The translations under genes were made by a program, and so were the position numbers. 64,000 nt of DNA, from positions 36,522 to 100,521 of the forward strand of contig JAICJI010000001.1 of assembly GCA_025928515.1 (NCBI GenBank). The letters are read 5' to 3'. Source of the stretch: Thermoleophilia bacterium. GTDB taxonomy: Bacteria; Actinomycetota; Thermoleophilia; Gaiellales; Gaiellaceae. The notes beneath the pieces were generated by a model. That model did no database searches, was not told where the DNA came from, and saw nothing but the letters and a program-made list of their open reading frames with translations. Positions 23,439 through 31,689 of the stretch are shown one piece after another. Numbering within the stretch: the first letter of the stretch is position 1; each line of letters starts with the position of its first letter.

Positions 23439-25001
23439 GTGGCGGTCCTGACCTCGCAGCTCGACCGAGATGCCGAGGAGTTTGCGCGCCGGCGCGGGCG
23501 CATGGAGCAGCTCGTCGCGGAGCTGCGCGAGCGCTCGTCGCACGTCGCGCGCGGCGGCGGCGAGAAGGCGACCGAGCGGCACCGCTCGCGCGGCAAGCTG
23601 CCGGCTCGGGAGCGGGTCGACCTCCTCGTCGATCCCGGCACCGCCTTCCTCGAGCTGAACGCGCTCGCAGCCTGGGATCTGTACGACGGCGGCGCGCCGA
23701 GCGCCGGCATCGTCACCGGGATCGGCGTCGTCGAGGGCCGCGAGTGCGTGATCGTCGCGAACGATGCCACCGTCAAGGGCGGCTCGTACTTCCCGCTCAC
23801 GGTGAAGAAGCACCTGCGCGCGCAGGAGGTGGCGGAGCAGAACCGGCTCCCGTGCATCTACCTCGTCGACTCGGGCGGCGCGTTCCTGCCGCTGCAAGCC
23901 GAGGTCTTCCCCGACCGCGAGCACTTCGGCCGGATCTTCTTCAACCAGGCGCAGATGTCCGCGCAGGGCATCCCGCAGATCGCGGTCGTGCTGGGCTCCT
24001 GCACGGCCGGAGGCGCTTACGTGCCCGCGATGTCGGACGAGACCGTGATCGTGCGCGGCACCGGCACGATCTTCATCGGCGGCCCGCCGCTCGTGAAGGC
24101 CGCGACCGGCCAGGACGTGACGGCCGAGGAGCTCGGCGGCGCCGACGTCCACACGAGGCGCTCAGGCGTAGCCGACCACTACGCGACCTCCGACGAGCAC
24201 GCGCTCGCGATCGCGCGAGGCATCGTCCGGAACCTCGAAGGCCGACGCGAGGAGCCGACCTGGGACGTCGCCGAGCCGGAGCCGCCGGCGCTCGAGCCGT
24301 CGGACCTCTACGGCCTCATCCCCGAGGACTTCCGCCACCAGGTCGACCCGCGCGAGCTGATCGCGCGCATCGTCGACGGCTCGCGCTTCCAGGAGTTCAA
24401 GCAGATGTACGGCGAGACGCTCGTGACCGGGTTCGCGCGGCTCGAGGGCTTCCACGTCGGGATCCTCGCGAACAACGGCGTGCTCTTCGCCGAGTCCGCG
24501 CAGAAGGGTGCGCACTTCATCGAGCTCTGCTGCAAGCGGCGGATCCCGCTGATCTTCCTCCAGAACATCACCGGTTTCATGGTCGGCACCGAATACGAGG
24601 CCGGCGGGATCGCGCGCGACGGCGCGAAGCTCGTGATGGCGGTCGCGAACGCCGCGGTGCCGAAGTTCACGGTCGTCACGGGCGGCTCGTTCGGCGCCGG
24701 CAACTACGCGATGTGCGGTCGCGCGTACGGGCCACGGCAGCTCTGGATGTGGCCGAACGCGCGCATCTCCGTCATGGGCGGCGAGCAGGCGGCGACGGTG
24801 CTGTCCATGGTCGGCGACGTGGATCAGGACGAGATCCGCGCGAAGTACGAGGAGGAGGGCAATCCGTACTACTCGACTGCGCGGCTCTGGGACGACGGGA
24901 TCATCGACCCGCTAGACACGCGGCGTGTGCTCGCGCTCGGGCTCGCGGCGGCGAGCAACGCTCCGATCCCGGACACCACGTTCGGCGTCTTCCGCATGTG
25001 A
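23439..25001 (+). CDS. acyl-CoA carboxylase beta (carboxyltransferase) subunit, methylcrotonyl-CoA type
   Basis: The protein has 520 residues. It has both halves of the crotonase-fold carboxyltransferase: the N half ([35 protein letters not shown]) and the C half ([35 protein letters not shown]). The DSGGA and GGIARDGAK signatures and the length are closest to methylcrotonyl-CoA carboxylase beta. Its biotin-bearing partner is most likely the gene at 33396, ten kilobases away. With the hydratase at 28536 and the dehydrogenase at 37046 it completes much of leucine breakdown. The stop overlaps the cupin start (TGATG). Confidence 0.88.
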   Translation: MAVLTSQLDRDAEEFARRRGRMEQLVAELRERSSHVARGGGEKATERHRSRGKLPARERVDLLVDPGTAFLELNALAAWDLYDGGAPSAGIVTGIGVVEGRECVIVANDATVKGGSYFPLTVKKHLRAQEVAEQNRLPCIYLVDSGGAFLPLQAEVFPDREHFGRIFFNQAQMSAQGIPQIAVVLGSCTAGGAYVPAMSDETVIVRGTGTIFIGGPPLVKAATGQDVTAEELGGADVHTRRSGVADHYATSDEHALAIARGIVRNLEGRREEPTWDVAEPEPPALEPSDLYGLIPEDFRHQVDPRELIARIVDGSRFQEFKQMYGETLVTGFARLEGFHVGILANNGVLFAESAQKGAHFIELCCKRRIPLIFLQNITGFMVGTEYEAGGIARDGAKLVMAVANAAVPKFTVVTGGSFGAGNYAMCGRAYGPRQLWMWPNARISVMGGEQAATVLSMVGDVDQDEIRAKYEEEGNPYYSTARLWDDGIIDPLDTRRVLALGLAAASNAPIPDTTFGVFRM

Positions 25002-25357
25002 TGGGCTACTCGGTCGTCCGCATCGACGAGATCGAGCCAGCCGGCCCGGGCGGCGCGGTCCGCTTCGTGCGCCGCGAGCTCGGCGTCGAGGCGTTCGGCA
25101 TCAACTGGTTCGATGTGCCACCGGACACCGAAGGTCGCCTGCATGACGAGAGCGACTCGGGGCAGGAGGAAGTGAACGTGATCGTCAGCGGATCCGGCGT
25201 GTACCGGATCGGAAACAAGGAAGTTCCGTTCGCCGCAGGCACGATCTTCCGCTTCGACCCGGACACGATCCGCCAGCCGGTCGCCGGCCCGGACGGATTC
25301 ACGATGATCGCGATCGGCGCCCGGCGCGGCAGCTATGAGGCGAGGGGGCCGTTCTGA
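25001..25357 (+). CDS. cupin-domain protein, 118 aa
   Basis: The ATG at 25001 overlaps the carboxylase stop by one base. A single cupin barrel is seen: DSGQEEVNVIVSGSGVYRIG and AGTIFRFDPDTIRQPV, with reduced metal-ligand content. Only Asp/Glu and few His residues are present, so metal binding is doubtful. Possible roles are ligand sensing or an accessory to the acyl-CoA carboxylase. No enzyme assignment is possible. Confidence 0.72.
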   Translation: MGYSVVRIDEIEPAGPGGAVRFVRRELGVEAFGINWFDVPPDTEGRLHDESDSGQEEVNVIVSGSGVYRIGNKEVPFAAGTIFRFDPDTIRQPVAGPDGFTMIAIGARRGSYEARGPF

Positions 25358-25359
25358 CC

Positions 25360-25578
25360 GTGCGGATCCTGATCTGGAGCCTGTACGAATCGAAGACGAC
25401 GCTCGAGGAATTGCGCGAGAACCTGCCCTTTCTGCCGGAGGGCGACGTCTGGATTTTCAACGAGGCGCAGGATCGCTTCGGGCTGATCTCGTACGGCGAG
25501 GAGCTACCGGATCTCGGCGGCGTGCCCGAGCTGATCGGCGAAGAGCCGGCGGTCGCCGAAGAGTTCGACGTCGAGTGA
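25360..25578 (+). CDS. small acidic hypothetical protein, 72 aa
   Basis: The GTG at 25360 lies two bases after the cupin stop. The sequence starts MRILIWSLYESKTTLEELRE, continues FLPEGDVWIFNEAQDRFGLI, and has an acidic tail. Its stop overlaps the next start by GTGA. No family is recognised. The operon position supports it as real. Confidence 0.6.
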   Translation: MRILIWSLYESKTTLEELRENLPFLPEGDVWIFNEAQDRFGLISYGEELPDLGGVPELIGEEPAVAEEFDVE

Positions 25579-26816
25579 GACGAGAGCCGAGGACGTGGAC
25601 CGCGGCCGGCGCAGCCGCCGTCCTGCTCGGGATCTCCTTCTACGCGCTTGTCACCTGGATCGAAAAGGGCCAGCTCTCGGACGTGCCTGTGTACGTGCAC
25701 TACGCGGGGCTCCTCCGCGGCGGCCACGTCCCATACCGCGACTTCGCCTTCGAGTACCCGCCGGCTGCGTTGCCGCCCATGCTCCTGCCGAACTACATGA
25801 GCTGGAGCTACCCGACGTCGTTCGCCGTGCTCATGGGCGTCTGCGGCGCCGGCTGCATCGCTGCGGCGGCCTCGGCGCTGCGGGCGGTCGGCGCCGACGC
25901 GATGCGGACGTGGGTCGCGCTGCTCACGATCGGCGTCTCGCCGCTCGTCCTCGGCTCCCTCTTCGACACGCGCTTCGACCTCTGGCCGACGCTGCTCGCG
26001 GTCGGTGCGCTGACGGCGCTCGTCCGGGAGCGGCCGCTCGTCAGCGGGGCGCTGCTGGGGCTCGGGTTCGCGGCCAAGCTCTGGCCGGCCGTGCTGCTGC
26101 CGATCGCGGTCGTCCACCTCTGGCGGCGGAGAGGACAGCCGAGCGCGCTCGCCTCAGTCGTCGCGTTCGTCGTGGTCGCGGCCGCGTGCTTCGTGCCCTT
26201 CGCGGTGCTGGCGCCGGACGGCCTGCATGCGATGTTCAGCGACCAGCTCGGCCGCCCGCTGCAGATCGAGAGTCTGGGCGCGGCGGTGCTGATGGCGGGG
26301 CAGCACGTGGGCATGCATCCGCTCACGACCGTCACCTCGCACGGCGCGCAGGCGCTGAGCGGGCGCGGTGCCGGTCTCGCGGCCGATCTCTCGACGGCGG
26401 GCGAGGTCGTATCGGTCCTCGCGGTCTGGGCCGCCTTCGCGCGGCGGCGCAACGCGGGCGGAGAAGCGACGCTGCTGGCCGGAGTTGCCGCAGTCGCGGC
26501 GCTCGTCGCCTTCGACAAGGTGCTCTCGCCGCAGTACCTGATCTGGCTCGCCCCGTTTGTCCCGCTCGTGCGCGGCGCACGCGGCGTCTTCGCCGGCGGC
26601 CTGCTCCTGCTCGCACTCGGGCTGACGCAGACGTGGTTCCCGTGGCACTACTGGCGGCTCGCGAACGATCACGCCGCGCCGTGGTCGTGGTACCTCCTCG
26701 CGCGCGACCTCGCGCTCGTCGCGCTCGCGGCCGTGCTCGTCGTCGCGCTCAGCCGCGAAGGAGATTTCGGAGCAGAAAGACGAGGTTGGCCGGCCGCTCG
26801 GCGAGCCGGCGCATGA
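25575..26816 (+). CDS. GT87-like polytopic glycosyltransferase
   Basis: The protein has 413 residues from the GTG at 25575, overlapping the preceding stop. About ten membrane segments are visible. The first extracytoplasmic loop holds YVHYAGLLRGGHVPYRDFAFEYPP with an acidic D-F-x-F-E-Y, as in polyprenol-phosphate-sugar-dependent GT-C/GT87 enzymes. FDTRFDLWPTLLAVGALTAL follows. A family role is mannosyl or other glycosyl transfer onto cell-envelope acceptors. The final 68 bases run antisense through the proline dehydrogenase 3' end. Confidence 0.75.
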   Translation: MRREPRTWTAAGAAAVLLGISFYALVTWIEKGQLSDVPVYVHYAGLLRGGHVPYRDFAFEYPPAALPPMLLPNYMSWSYPTSFAVLMGVCGAGCIAAAASALRAVGADAMRTWVALLTIGVSPLVLGSLFDTRFDLWPTLLAVGALTALVRERPLVSGALLGLGFAAKLWPAVLLPIAVVHLWRRRGQPSALASVVAFVVVAAACFVPFAVLAPDGLHAMFSDQLGRPLQIESLGAAVLMAGQHVGMHPLTTVTSHGAQALSGRGAGLAADLSTAGEVVSVLAVWAAFARRRNAGGEATLLAGVAAVAALVAFDKVLSPQYLIWLAPFVPLVRGARGVFAGGLLLLALGLTQTWFPWHYWRLANDHAAPWSWYLLARDLALVALAAVLVVALSREGDFGAERRGWPAARRAGA

Positions 26817-27666
26817 GATAGCGGTACCACTCGGGCCCGTACGGCGTGGCGACGAGGACGTCGAAGCCTCGCCGCACGAGATCGAGCTGGAGCCGCGGCC
26901 GGACGCCGTAGAGCATCTGGAACTGGAAACGTTCCTTGGGGATGTCCGAGTCGCGCGCCAAGGCGATCGTGTGCTCGATGAGCTTCTCGTCGTGTGTCGC
27001 CACCGCAGTGAAACCGCCGCCGCCGAGCGACGTCTCCAGCAGCCGGACATACGCGGCGTCGACGTCGCTCTTGTGCGGATACGCGACCTCCGGCGGCTCG
27101 AGGTACGCGCCCTTGACGAAGCGGAGGTTCGGGGCGAGCGGCAGCAGGGCCGCGAGGTCATCCTCCGTGCGGAACAGATACGACTGGAGCACGGCCCCGA
27201 CGTTCTCGTGCCCGCTCTCACGCAGGCGGCGGTAGATGCGCAGTGTCGCGTCGACGTGCGCCGACTCCTCCATGTCGATGCGAACGAAGTTGCCGACTCG
27301 CGCCGCGTGCTCGACGAGCTCGGTGAGGTTGCGCTGCGCGAGCTCCTCGCCGATCGACAGGCCCAGGTGGGTGAGTTTCACGGCGAGGTTCGTCCGCAGC
27401 GCTTCCGCCTGGATGCGGTCGAGCGCGTCCCGGCAAGCGGCGACGACCGAGCGTGTCTCGGCCTCGTCGGCGACGCCCTCGCCGAGGAGCGTCGTGTTCG
27501 TGAGCAGACCGCTCTCGTTCAGGCGGCGCAGCACCGGGACGGCGTCGTCGAGCGTCTCCCCGGCGACGAACCGAGCCGCGCCGAGACGGAAGCCGTACCG
27601 CTGCACCAGGCGCTGGAGGCGTGGGCTGTCCGCCGCCGCGAGGATCAGGCTGCGGAGCGCGCTCAT
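26749..27666 (-). CDS. proline dehydrogenase (or hydroxyproline dehydrogenase) family flavoprotein
   Basis: The protein has 305 residues from the ATG at 27666. It is the monofunctional PRODH barrel: LTHLGLSIGEELA, FVRIDMEESAHVDATL, LRFVKGAYLEPPEVAYPHKSDVD, ATHDEKLIEHT, FQFQMLYGVRPRLQ and a C-terminal YGPEWYRYLMRRLAERP. These supply FAD and substrate contacts. It oxidises proline to P5C; no P5C dehydrogenase is adjacent. It overlaps the DapA-family aldolase by four bases, a pairing that also suits hydroxyproline breakdown. Confidence 0.88.
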   Translation of the reverse strand: MSALRSLILAAADSPRLQRLVQRYGFRLGAARFVAGETLDDAVPVLRRLNESGLLTNTTLLGEGVADEAETRSVVAACRDALDRIQAEALRTNLAVKLTHLGLSIGEELAQRNLTELVEHAARVGNFVRIDMEESAHVDATLRIYRRLRESGHENVGAVLQSYLFRTEDDLAALLPLAPNLRFVKGAYLEPPEVAYPHKSDVDAAYVRLLETSLGGGGFTAVATHDEKLIEHTIALARDSDIPKERFQFQMLYGVRPRLQLDLVRRGFDVLVATPYGPEWYRYLMRRLAERPANLVFLLRNLLRG

Positions 27667-28520
27667 CTGGACCAGGCCGCGACGATCCGCTCGACCTCGG
27701 CCCGTTCGCCGTCGGTCAGCCCCCGCAGAGGCGCGCAAACCTCGGGCCTGACGGGCAGCCCACGGAAGCCGAGCGCCGCCTTCGACGCGGCATGGAACGG
27801 GAAGCGCTGTAGCTCGGTGCGTAGCCCTGTGGCCTTCTCCCCGGTTTTGGGCGTCGGCTCCCGAACGAGCGGAACAACTGCATCCGGGAAGCTCGCGGCG
27901 AGACCCGAGACAGCGCCGGCCGCCCCGGCTGCGAGCGCGCGCTCGAGCAGCGCGTCAGCACCGACGAAGACGTCGAGCCCCTCGACGAGGAACGGCTCGA
28001 GCCGCTCCCACGGGCTGTCCGAGACCTTCATCCCGGCGAGGTTCGGTGCGCGCTCGCGCAGCCGCTCGATCACCGGCAGCGGGATCGGGTAGCCGCTCCG
28101 CGCTTCGAACTCGTAGAGGTAGAACGGCACCGGCGCGCACGCGGCGGCGGCCGCCTCGAAATGCGCCAGCAGCTCCTCGTCGTCGAGCCGGAAGTACGGC
28201 GGCGCGATCACGGCGACGGCGTCCGCGCCGTCCTCGGCCGCCCGAGCAGCGAGCGCGACGGTGTCGTGCGTCGTCTGGGCACCTGCATGCACCGCGACCT
28301 GGATCCGACCGGCCGCCGCGTCGATGAACGCCCGCGCGATCTCGATCCGGTATGCCGGCGGGAACAGGACACCCTCGCCGGTCGTCCCGAGCGCGAGCAG
28401 CCCATCCACGCCGTGCCCGACGAGAAATTCGACGTAGGGCCCGACCGCGCCGGCGTCCAGCCGCCCGTCGCGAAGCGGCGTGACTGCAGCGGCGAGCGCT
28501 CCCTTCAGCACGACGGTCAC
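27663..28520 (-). CDS. DapA/NAL-superfamily aldolase
   Basis: The protein has 285 residues from the GTG at 28520. The barrel shows LALGTTGEGVLFPP, a Tyr in PVPFYLYEFEARSGYP, and the Schiff-base Lys in AGMKVSDSPWERL. The family includes dihydrodipicolinate synthase, N-acetylneuraminate lyase and 4-hydroxy-2-oxoglutarate aldolase. The tight coupling to a proline dehydrogenase makes a catabolic aldolase more likely than lysine synthesis. The start lies only 15 bases from the divergent hydratase gene. Confidence 0.82.
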   Translation of the reverse strand: MTVVLKGALAAAVTPLRDGRLDAGAVGPYVEFLVGHGVDGLLALGTTGEGVLFPPAYRIEIARAFIDAAAGRIQVAVHAGAQTTHDTVALAARAAEDGADAVAVIAPPYFRLDDEELLAHFEAAAAACAPVPFYLYEFEARSGYPIPLPVIERLRERAPNLAGMKVSDSPWERLEPFLVEGLDVFVGADALLERALAAGAAGAVSGLAASFPDAVVPLVREPTPKTGEKATGLRTELQRFPFHAASKAALGFRGLPVRPEVCAPLRGLTDGERAEVERIVAAWSR

Positions 28521-28522
28521 TC

Positions 28523-28528
28523 TAAGCT
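28523..28528 (+). promoter_or_regulatory. -10 box, leaderless type, for the enoyl-CoA hydratase
   Basis: TAAGCT, seven bases before the GTG at 28536, inside the 15-bp divergent gap. Confidence 0.45.
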
Positions 28529-28535
28529 CCGCGCC

Positions 28536-29282
28536 GTGCCCTCGAACCTTCGCACGGAGCGGGACGGCGACGTCCTGCGCATCACCCTTGCGCGGCCCGA
28601 CCGCCGTAACGCATTCGACGCCGGGCTGATCGGGGAGCTCGCCGAGGCATTCGTCGGCGTCGGGCGCGCCCGCGCGGTAGTCCTCGCGGGCGACGGCCCG
28701 AGCTTCTCCGCCGGTGCCGACGTCGACTGGATGAGCTCCTCCGTCGATCTGTCGTACGAGGAGAATGTGGCCGACGCGAACGCGCTGCGCGCGATGCTCG
28801 AAGCGATCGACGGCTGTCCTGCGCCCGTCGTCGCCCGGGTTCAGGGTCATGCCCTCGGGGGAGGTGCGGGGCTCGTCGCGGCGGCCGACGTCGCGATCGC
28901 CGCGGCCGACGCCGTTTTTGCGTTCTCGGAGGTGAAGCTCGGGATCATCCCCGCGGTCATCTCGCCGTTCGCGCTGGCGCGGATCGGCCCCGGAGCGGCG
29001 CGCCGGTATTTCGTGACCGGCGAGCGCTTCGACGCCGAGACCGCGCTCCGGATCGGGCTCGTGCACGAGGTTGCGGAGGATCTGGACACTGCCGTCGAGC
29101 GGGTCGTCGGCGAGCTCCTCTCGGCCGGACCGCAGGCCGCGCGCTGGGCGAAGCGGCTCGTGCGCGAGCGGCCGGACGGCCCCGAGACCGCGCGCTGGAT
29201 TGCCGAGCGCCGAACGAGCGAAGAGGGCCAGGAGGGCCTGCGCGCCTTCCTCGAGAAGCGGTCGCCCAGCTGGCGCGCCTGA
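28536..29282 (+). CDS. enoyl-CoA hydratase family, methylglutaconyl-CoA hydratase-like
   Basis: The protein has 248 residues. The crotonase fold includes SFSAGADVDWM and QGHALGGGAGLVAAADV (oxyanion hole). FAFSEVKLGIIPAVISPFALARIGPGAARRYF then GLVHEV resembles methylglutaconyl-CoA hydratase (LiuC/AUH). The reaction would be 3-methylglutaconyl-CoA to HMG-CoA in leucine degradation, following the carboxylase encoded at 23439 and 33396. Other short-chain enoyl-CoA substrates are possible. Confidence 0.82.
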   Translation: MPSNLRTERDGDVLRITLARPDRRNAFDAGLIGELAEAFVGVGRARAVVLAGDGPSFSAGADVDWMSSSVDLSYEENVADANALRAMLEAIDGCPAPVVARVQGHALGGGAGLVAAADVAIAAADAVFAFSEVKLGIIPAVISPFALARIGPGAARRYFVTGERFDAETALRIGLVHEVAEDLDTAVERVVGELLSAGPQAARWAKRLVRERPDGPETARWIAERRTSEEGQEGLRAFLEKRSPSWRA

Positions 29283-29334
29283 CCCAAGAAGCATGAATAG
29301 CTGAACGCCTTTTGGGGAAGGTTGTATCTCCGAG

Positions 29335-29769
29335 ATGAGCTGGCCGAGATTTCTCGACAACGCTCCTCCGGCTGACCACGGGGTGCAGATCTACCGTGAG
29401 CTGGACGAGTTGACCGCGTCCGTGGGCCGCTTCCTCGACGCCGGCTTCCAAGCCGGCGAGCCGGCAGTCGTGATCGCTGCCGCCGACCATCGGCAGGCCT
29501 TCACGACGGAGCTCGAGCGCCGCGGCCGCAAGGTCGACGAGCTCGAAGCCGACGGCTTGCTCACGTGGCGCGACGCAAGCGAGATGCTTGCCGCCTTCAT
29601 GGACGGCGACACACCGAGCGCCGACAGGTTCGAGGAGGTCGTCGACCAGGTCGTCGACGAGGTCGCGCGACGCTTCCCGGATCGAACGATCCGGGCTTTC
29701 GGCGAAATGGTCGACATCCTCGTTCAGCGGGGGCAAACGGCTGCTGCGATCGCGCTCGAGGAGCTCTGA
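29335..29769 (+). pseudogene. MEDS sensory-domain protein, 5' portion before an in-frame TGA
   Basis: The portion has 144 residues. PADHGVQIYRELDELTASVGRFL, GEPAVVIAAADHR and RAFGEMVDILVQRGQTAAAIALEEL match the MEDS (DcmR-type sensory) domain. It stops at TGA exactly where the family usually has Trp (LEELW). The same frame stays open afterwards and continues with the missing domain end (next entry). One base change, TGG to TGA, would explain this: a nonsense mutation, a sequencing error, or a read-through codon. Confidence 0.72.
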
Positions 29770-29775
29770 AACGGC

Positions 29776-30114
29776 GTGCTTGCGACGCGCCCCGTCGCGC
29801 TGCTCTGCGGCTACGAGCTCGACGTCTTCGATCTCGAGACGCAAGCCACGACGCTCCCCGAGATCGTCCGGGCGCACACGCATCCGCGCCCGGTCGCCGA
29901 CACGGCGCGGCTCGCTGCCGCCGTGCACGAGAGTCTCACCGAGGTCCTCGGGGCGGAAGCGGCCGCCTGGATCTACGTACGCGTCGCCGAAGAGGTTCCG
30001 CGCACCGCCCTACCGCGTGCGCAAGCGGTGCTCATGTGGCTCAGCCGCCACCGGCCCGGCACTGCCCGCCGCGTCCTACAGGGCGCCCGCTCCCGGTACG
30101 CCTCCGCCACCTAG
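29776..30114 (+). pseudogene. MEDS protein, 3' portion in the same frame after the TGA
   Basis: Two codons after the TGA the frame reads GVLATRPVALLCGYELDVFDL, the conserved close of the MEDS domain, then about 85 residues of unknown helical sequence (RLAAAVHESLTEVLG, AVLMWLSRHRP). It has no promoter or ribosome site of its own that I can see, though a GTG at 29776 could restart translation. Joined to the 5' portion it gives a single protein of about 260 residues. Confidence 0.65.
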
Positions 30115-30148
30115 AGCCAGTAGCGCGGCAACGCGCATCAGGGCGACC

Positions 30149-30577
30149 TTAGACCCGGCGGCAGTCGGCGCAGACTCCCACGATCTCGACGCGGTGGTCG
30201 GTGGCGACGAAGCCGTGCCTGTCGGCGGCGGCGACGACCCAGTCGTCGAGCCCGCACTCCTGGATCTCGACCACGCGGTGGCAGCGTTCACAGAGCAGGT
30301 GGTGGTGATGCTCGGCGCCGCAGAGCCGGTAGCACTGCTCGCCGCCGTGATGGGAGAGGACATCCACGACGCCCCTCTCGCTCAAGAGCGCGAGCGTCCG
30401 GTAGACGGTGGCGAGGCCGGCCCGCGAGTCGCGGTCGCGCAGACGTGTCCAGAGCTGCTGCGCGGTGACGTCGTCGCGTTCGTGCGCGAGCTCCTCGAGC
30501 ACCTCGAGCCTGCGCGGCGTGGCGCGAACGCCGTTCCGCTCGAGCAGCTCCGACAGACCTCGCGGCGTCGCGGCCAT
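30149..30577 (-). CDS. zur: Fur-family zinc-responsive repressor (Zur)
   Basis: The protein has 142 residues from the ATG at 30577; the track starts two codons earlier at a GTG. The winged helix is RATPRRLEVLEELA and RAGLATVYRTLALLSERG. The metal motif HHHHLLCERCHRVVEI and a C-terminal CADC give the structural zinc site (two CxxC). The His cluster is typical of Fur/Zur. Divergence from a ZIP zinc transporter across a palindromic operator argues for Zur. Its -10 (TAGGAT) is seven bases before the ATG. Confidence 0.87.
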   Translation of the reverse strand: MAATPRGLSELLERNGVRATPRRLEVLEELAHERDDVTAQQLWTRLRDRDSRAGLATVYRTLALLSERGVVDVLSHHGGEQCYRLCGAEHHHHLLCERCHRVVEIQECGLDDWVVAAADRHGFVATDHRVEIVGVCADCRRV

Positions 30578-30584
30578 CGGCACT

Positions 30585-30590
30585 ATCCTA
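30585..30590 (-). promoter_or_regulatory. -10 box, leaderless type, for zur
   Basis: TAGGAT on the minus strand, seven bases before the ATG at 30577. Confidence 0.45.
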
Positions 30591-30603
30591 GCTGGTCGTG
30601 GTA

Positions 30604-30625
30604 ATGAGAACCGTTATCGTTCTCG
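30604..30625. promoter_or_regulatory. Zur-box-like palindrome between zur and the ZIP transporter
   Basis: ATGAGAACCGTTATCGTTCTCG contains GAGAAC-N7-GTTCTC, close to actinobacterial Zur boxes (TGAAAAC/TGATAAC-type palindromes). It lies 14 bases before the ZIP start and just upstream of the zur -10, so it could repress both genes under zinc sufficiency. Confidence 0.65.
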
Positions 30626-30638
30626 CCGTGATCCGGCT

Positions 30639-31373
30639 TTGAGCCTGCCCTGGCTGGCCGTGCCCTTGGCCCTGGCCACCGCCTTCTCGACCGTGATGGG
30701 CGGGCTGGCCGCCGTGCGGCTGGCAGGCCGCCTCGGCGACCTCATCGCCCTCTCCGGCGGAGTGGTTGTGGCCATCGCCCTCTTGGACGTCCTGCCCGAG
30801 GCCGAGCGCGAAGTGGGACAACCGGGGCGGGTCTCGCTGCTCGTTGCCCTCGGCTTCGTCCTCTTCTTCCTGGCGAACCGCCTCCTCGTCCTCCATCACC
30901 GCGACGACTCCGACCAGGCCCGCGCCCACCATCGGGTCGGAGCGATGGGGGCCTTCGCCCTTTCAGCCCACTCGGCCGTCGACGGGCTGGGCATCGGCCT
31001 GGGCCTCCACCTCTCACTAGGCACCGGCCTTCTGGTCTTCGCCGCCGTGGCCAGCCACGACTTCGCCGACGGACTGAACACCGTCTCGTTCATCCTCCGC
31101 CAGGGCGGGGGGCGGCGCCGGGCCCTGCGTTGGTTGGCGGTGGACGCCACCGCCCCCATCCTCGGCGCGGCGGTCGGAGCCTCGCTCTCGATCTCGGCCC
31201 ACGGCCTCGGGACCCTCTTGGCTCTCTACGTCGGCTTGTTTCTCTTCCTCGGAGCCTCCGATCTCCTGCCCGAGGCGCACGAGCACCCCTCGCGGTTACG
31301 GGTGGGCCTGACCGTGGCCGGCTTCGGCCTCGTCGCCCTGGTCGTCTGGCTCGCCGGGCTGAGCAGCGCGTAA
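30639..31373 (+). CDS. ZIP-family metal (zinc) transporter
   Basis: The protein has 244 residues from a TTG at 30639, the only plausible start after the operator. Eight membrane segments are visible. The ZIP metal path is HSAVDGLGIGLG in helix 4 and HDFADGLNTVS in helix 5, plus a short His stretch (LVLHHRDD, AHHRVG) between helices 3 and 4. It should import zinc. Codon choice is unusual for the window: GCC and CTC dominate where neighbours use many GCG and TCG, hinting at acquisition from another lineage. Confidence 0.82.
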   Translation: MSLPWLAVPLALATAFSTVMGGLAAVRLAGRLGDLIALSGGVVVAIALLDVLPEAEREVGQPGRVSLLVALGFVLFFLANRLLVLHHRDDSDQARAHHRVGAMGAFALSAHSAVDGLGIGLGLHLSLGTGLLVFAAVASHDFADGLNTVSFILRQGGGRRRALRWLAVDATAPILGAAVGASLSISAHGLGTLLALYVGLFLFLGASDLLPEAHEHPSRLRVGLTVAGFGLVALVVWLAGLSSA

Positions 31374-31389
31374 TCCGGCACGGCGGCTG

Positions 31390-31689
31390 TCAGAAGCGCT
31401 TCAGCCGGAGCCCCTCGCGGCGCACGTGCGCCGTGAGATAGCGGACGCCGTCCGGCCCTGCGGCGAGCGCGCGCCGCGAGCCCTTGTCCACGATCGTCGC
31501 CTCGCCTGCGCCCAGCTCGCGCGGCGCACCGTCCACCGTGAGGGTCGCGGACCCCGCGACGACGATGTAGAGGACGTCGCGCTCGTCGTTGACGTGCTCA
31601 GCGGGGCCTTTGCCCGCCGGCCACTCCAACAGGGTCGCGTTGAGGTCGGCGCTCGCGGCACCCCAAACCGGGCCGCCTGCGGCTGCCAT
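31390..31689 (-). CDS. cupin-domain protein, 99 aa
   Basis: From the ATG at 31689, overlapping the SpoIID stop by ATGA. The short cupin is AEHVNDERDVLYIVVAGSATLTVDG and GAGEATIVDKGSRRAL. It has one His and several acidic residues at the ligand positions. It is a possible small-molecule binder; its role is unknown. Confidence 0.72.
   Translation of the reverse strand: MAAAGGPVWGAASADLNATLLEWPAGKGPAEHVNDERDVLYIVVAGSATLTVDGAPRELGAGEATIVDKGSRRALAAGPDGVRYLTAHVRREGLRLKRF

Noticed and set aside
22037-25357. 1106-aa plus-strand frame over the permease and carboxylase
   Set aside because: Shadow frame with biased Arg/Asp/Ala composition; only the cupin at its end is real.
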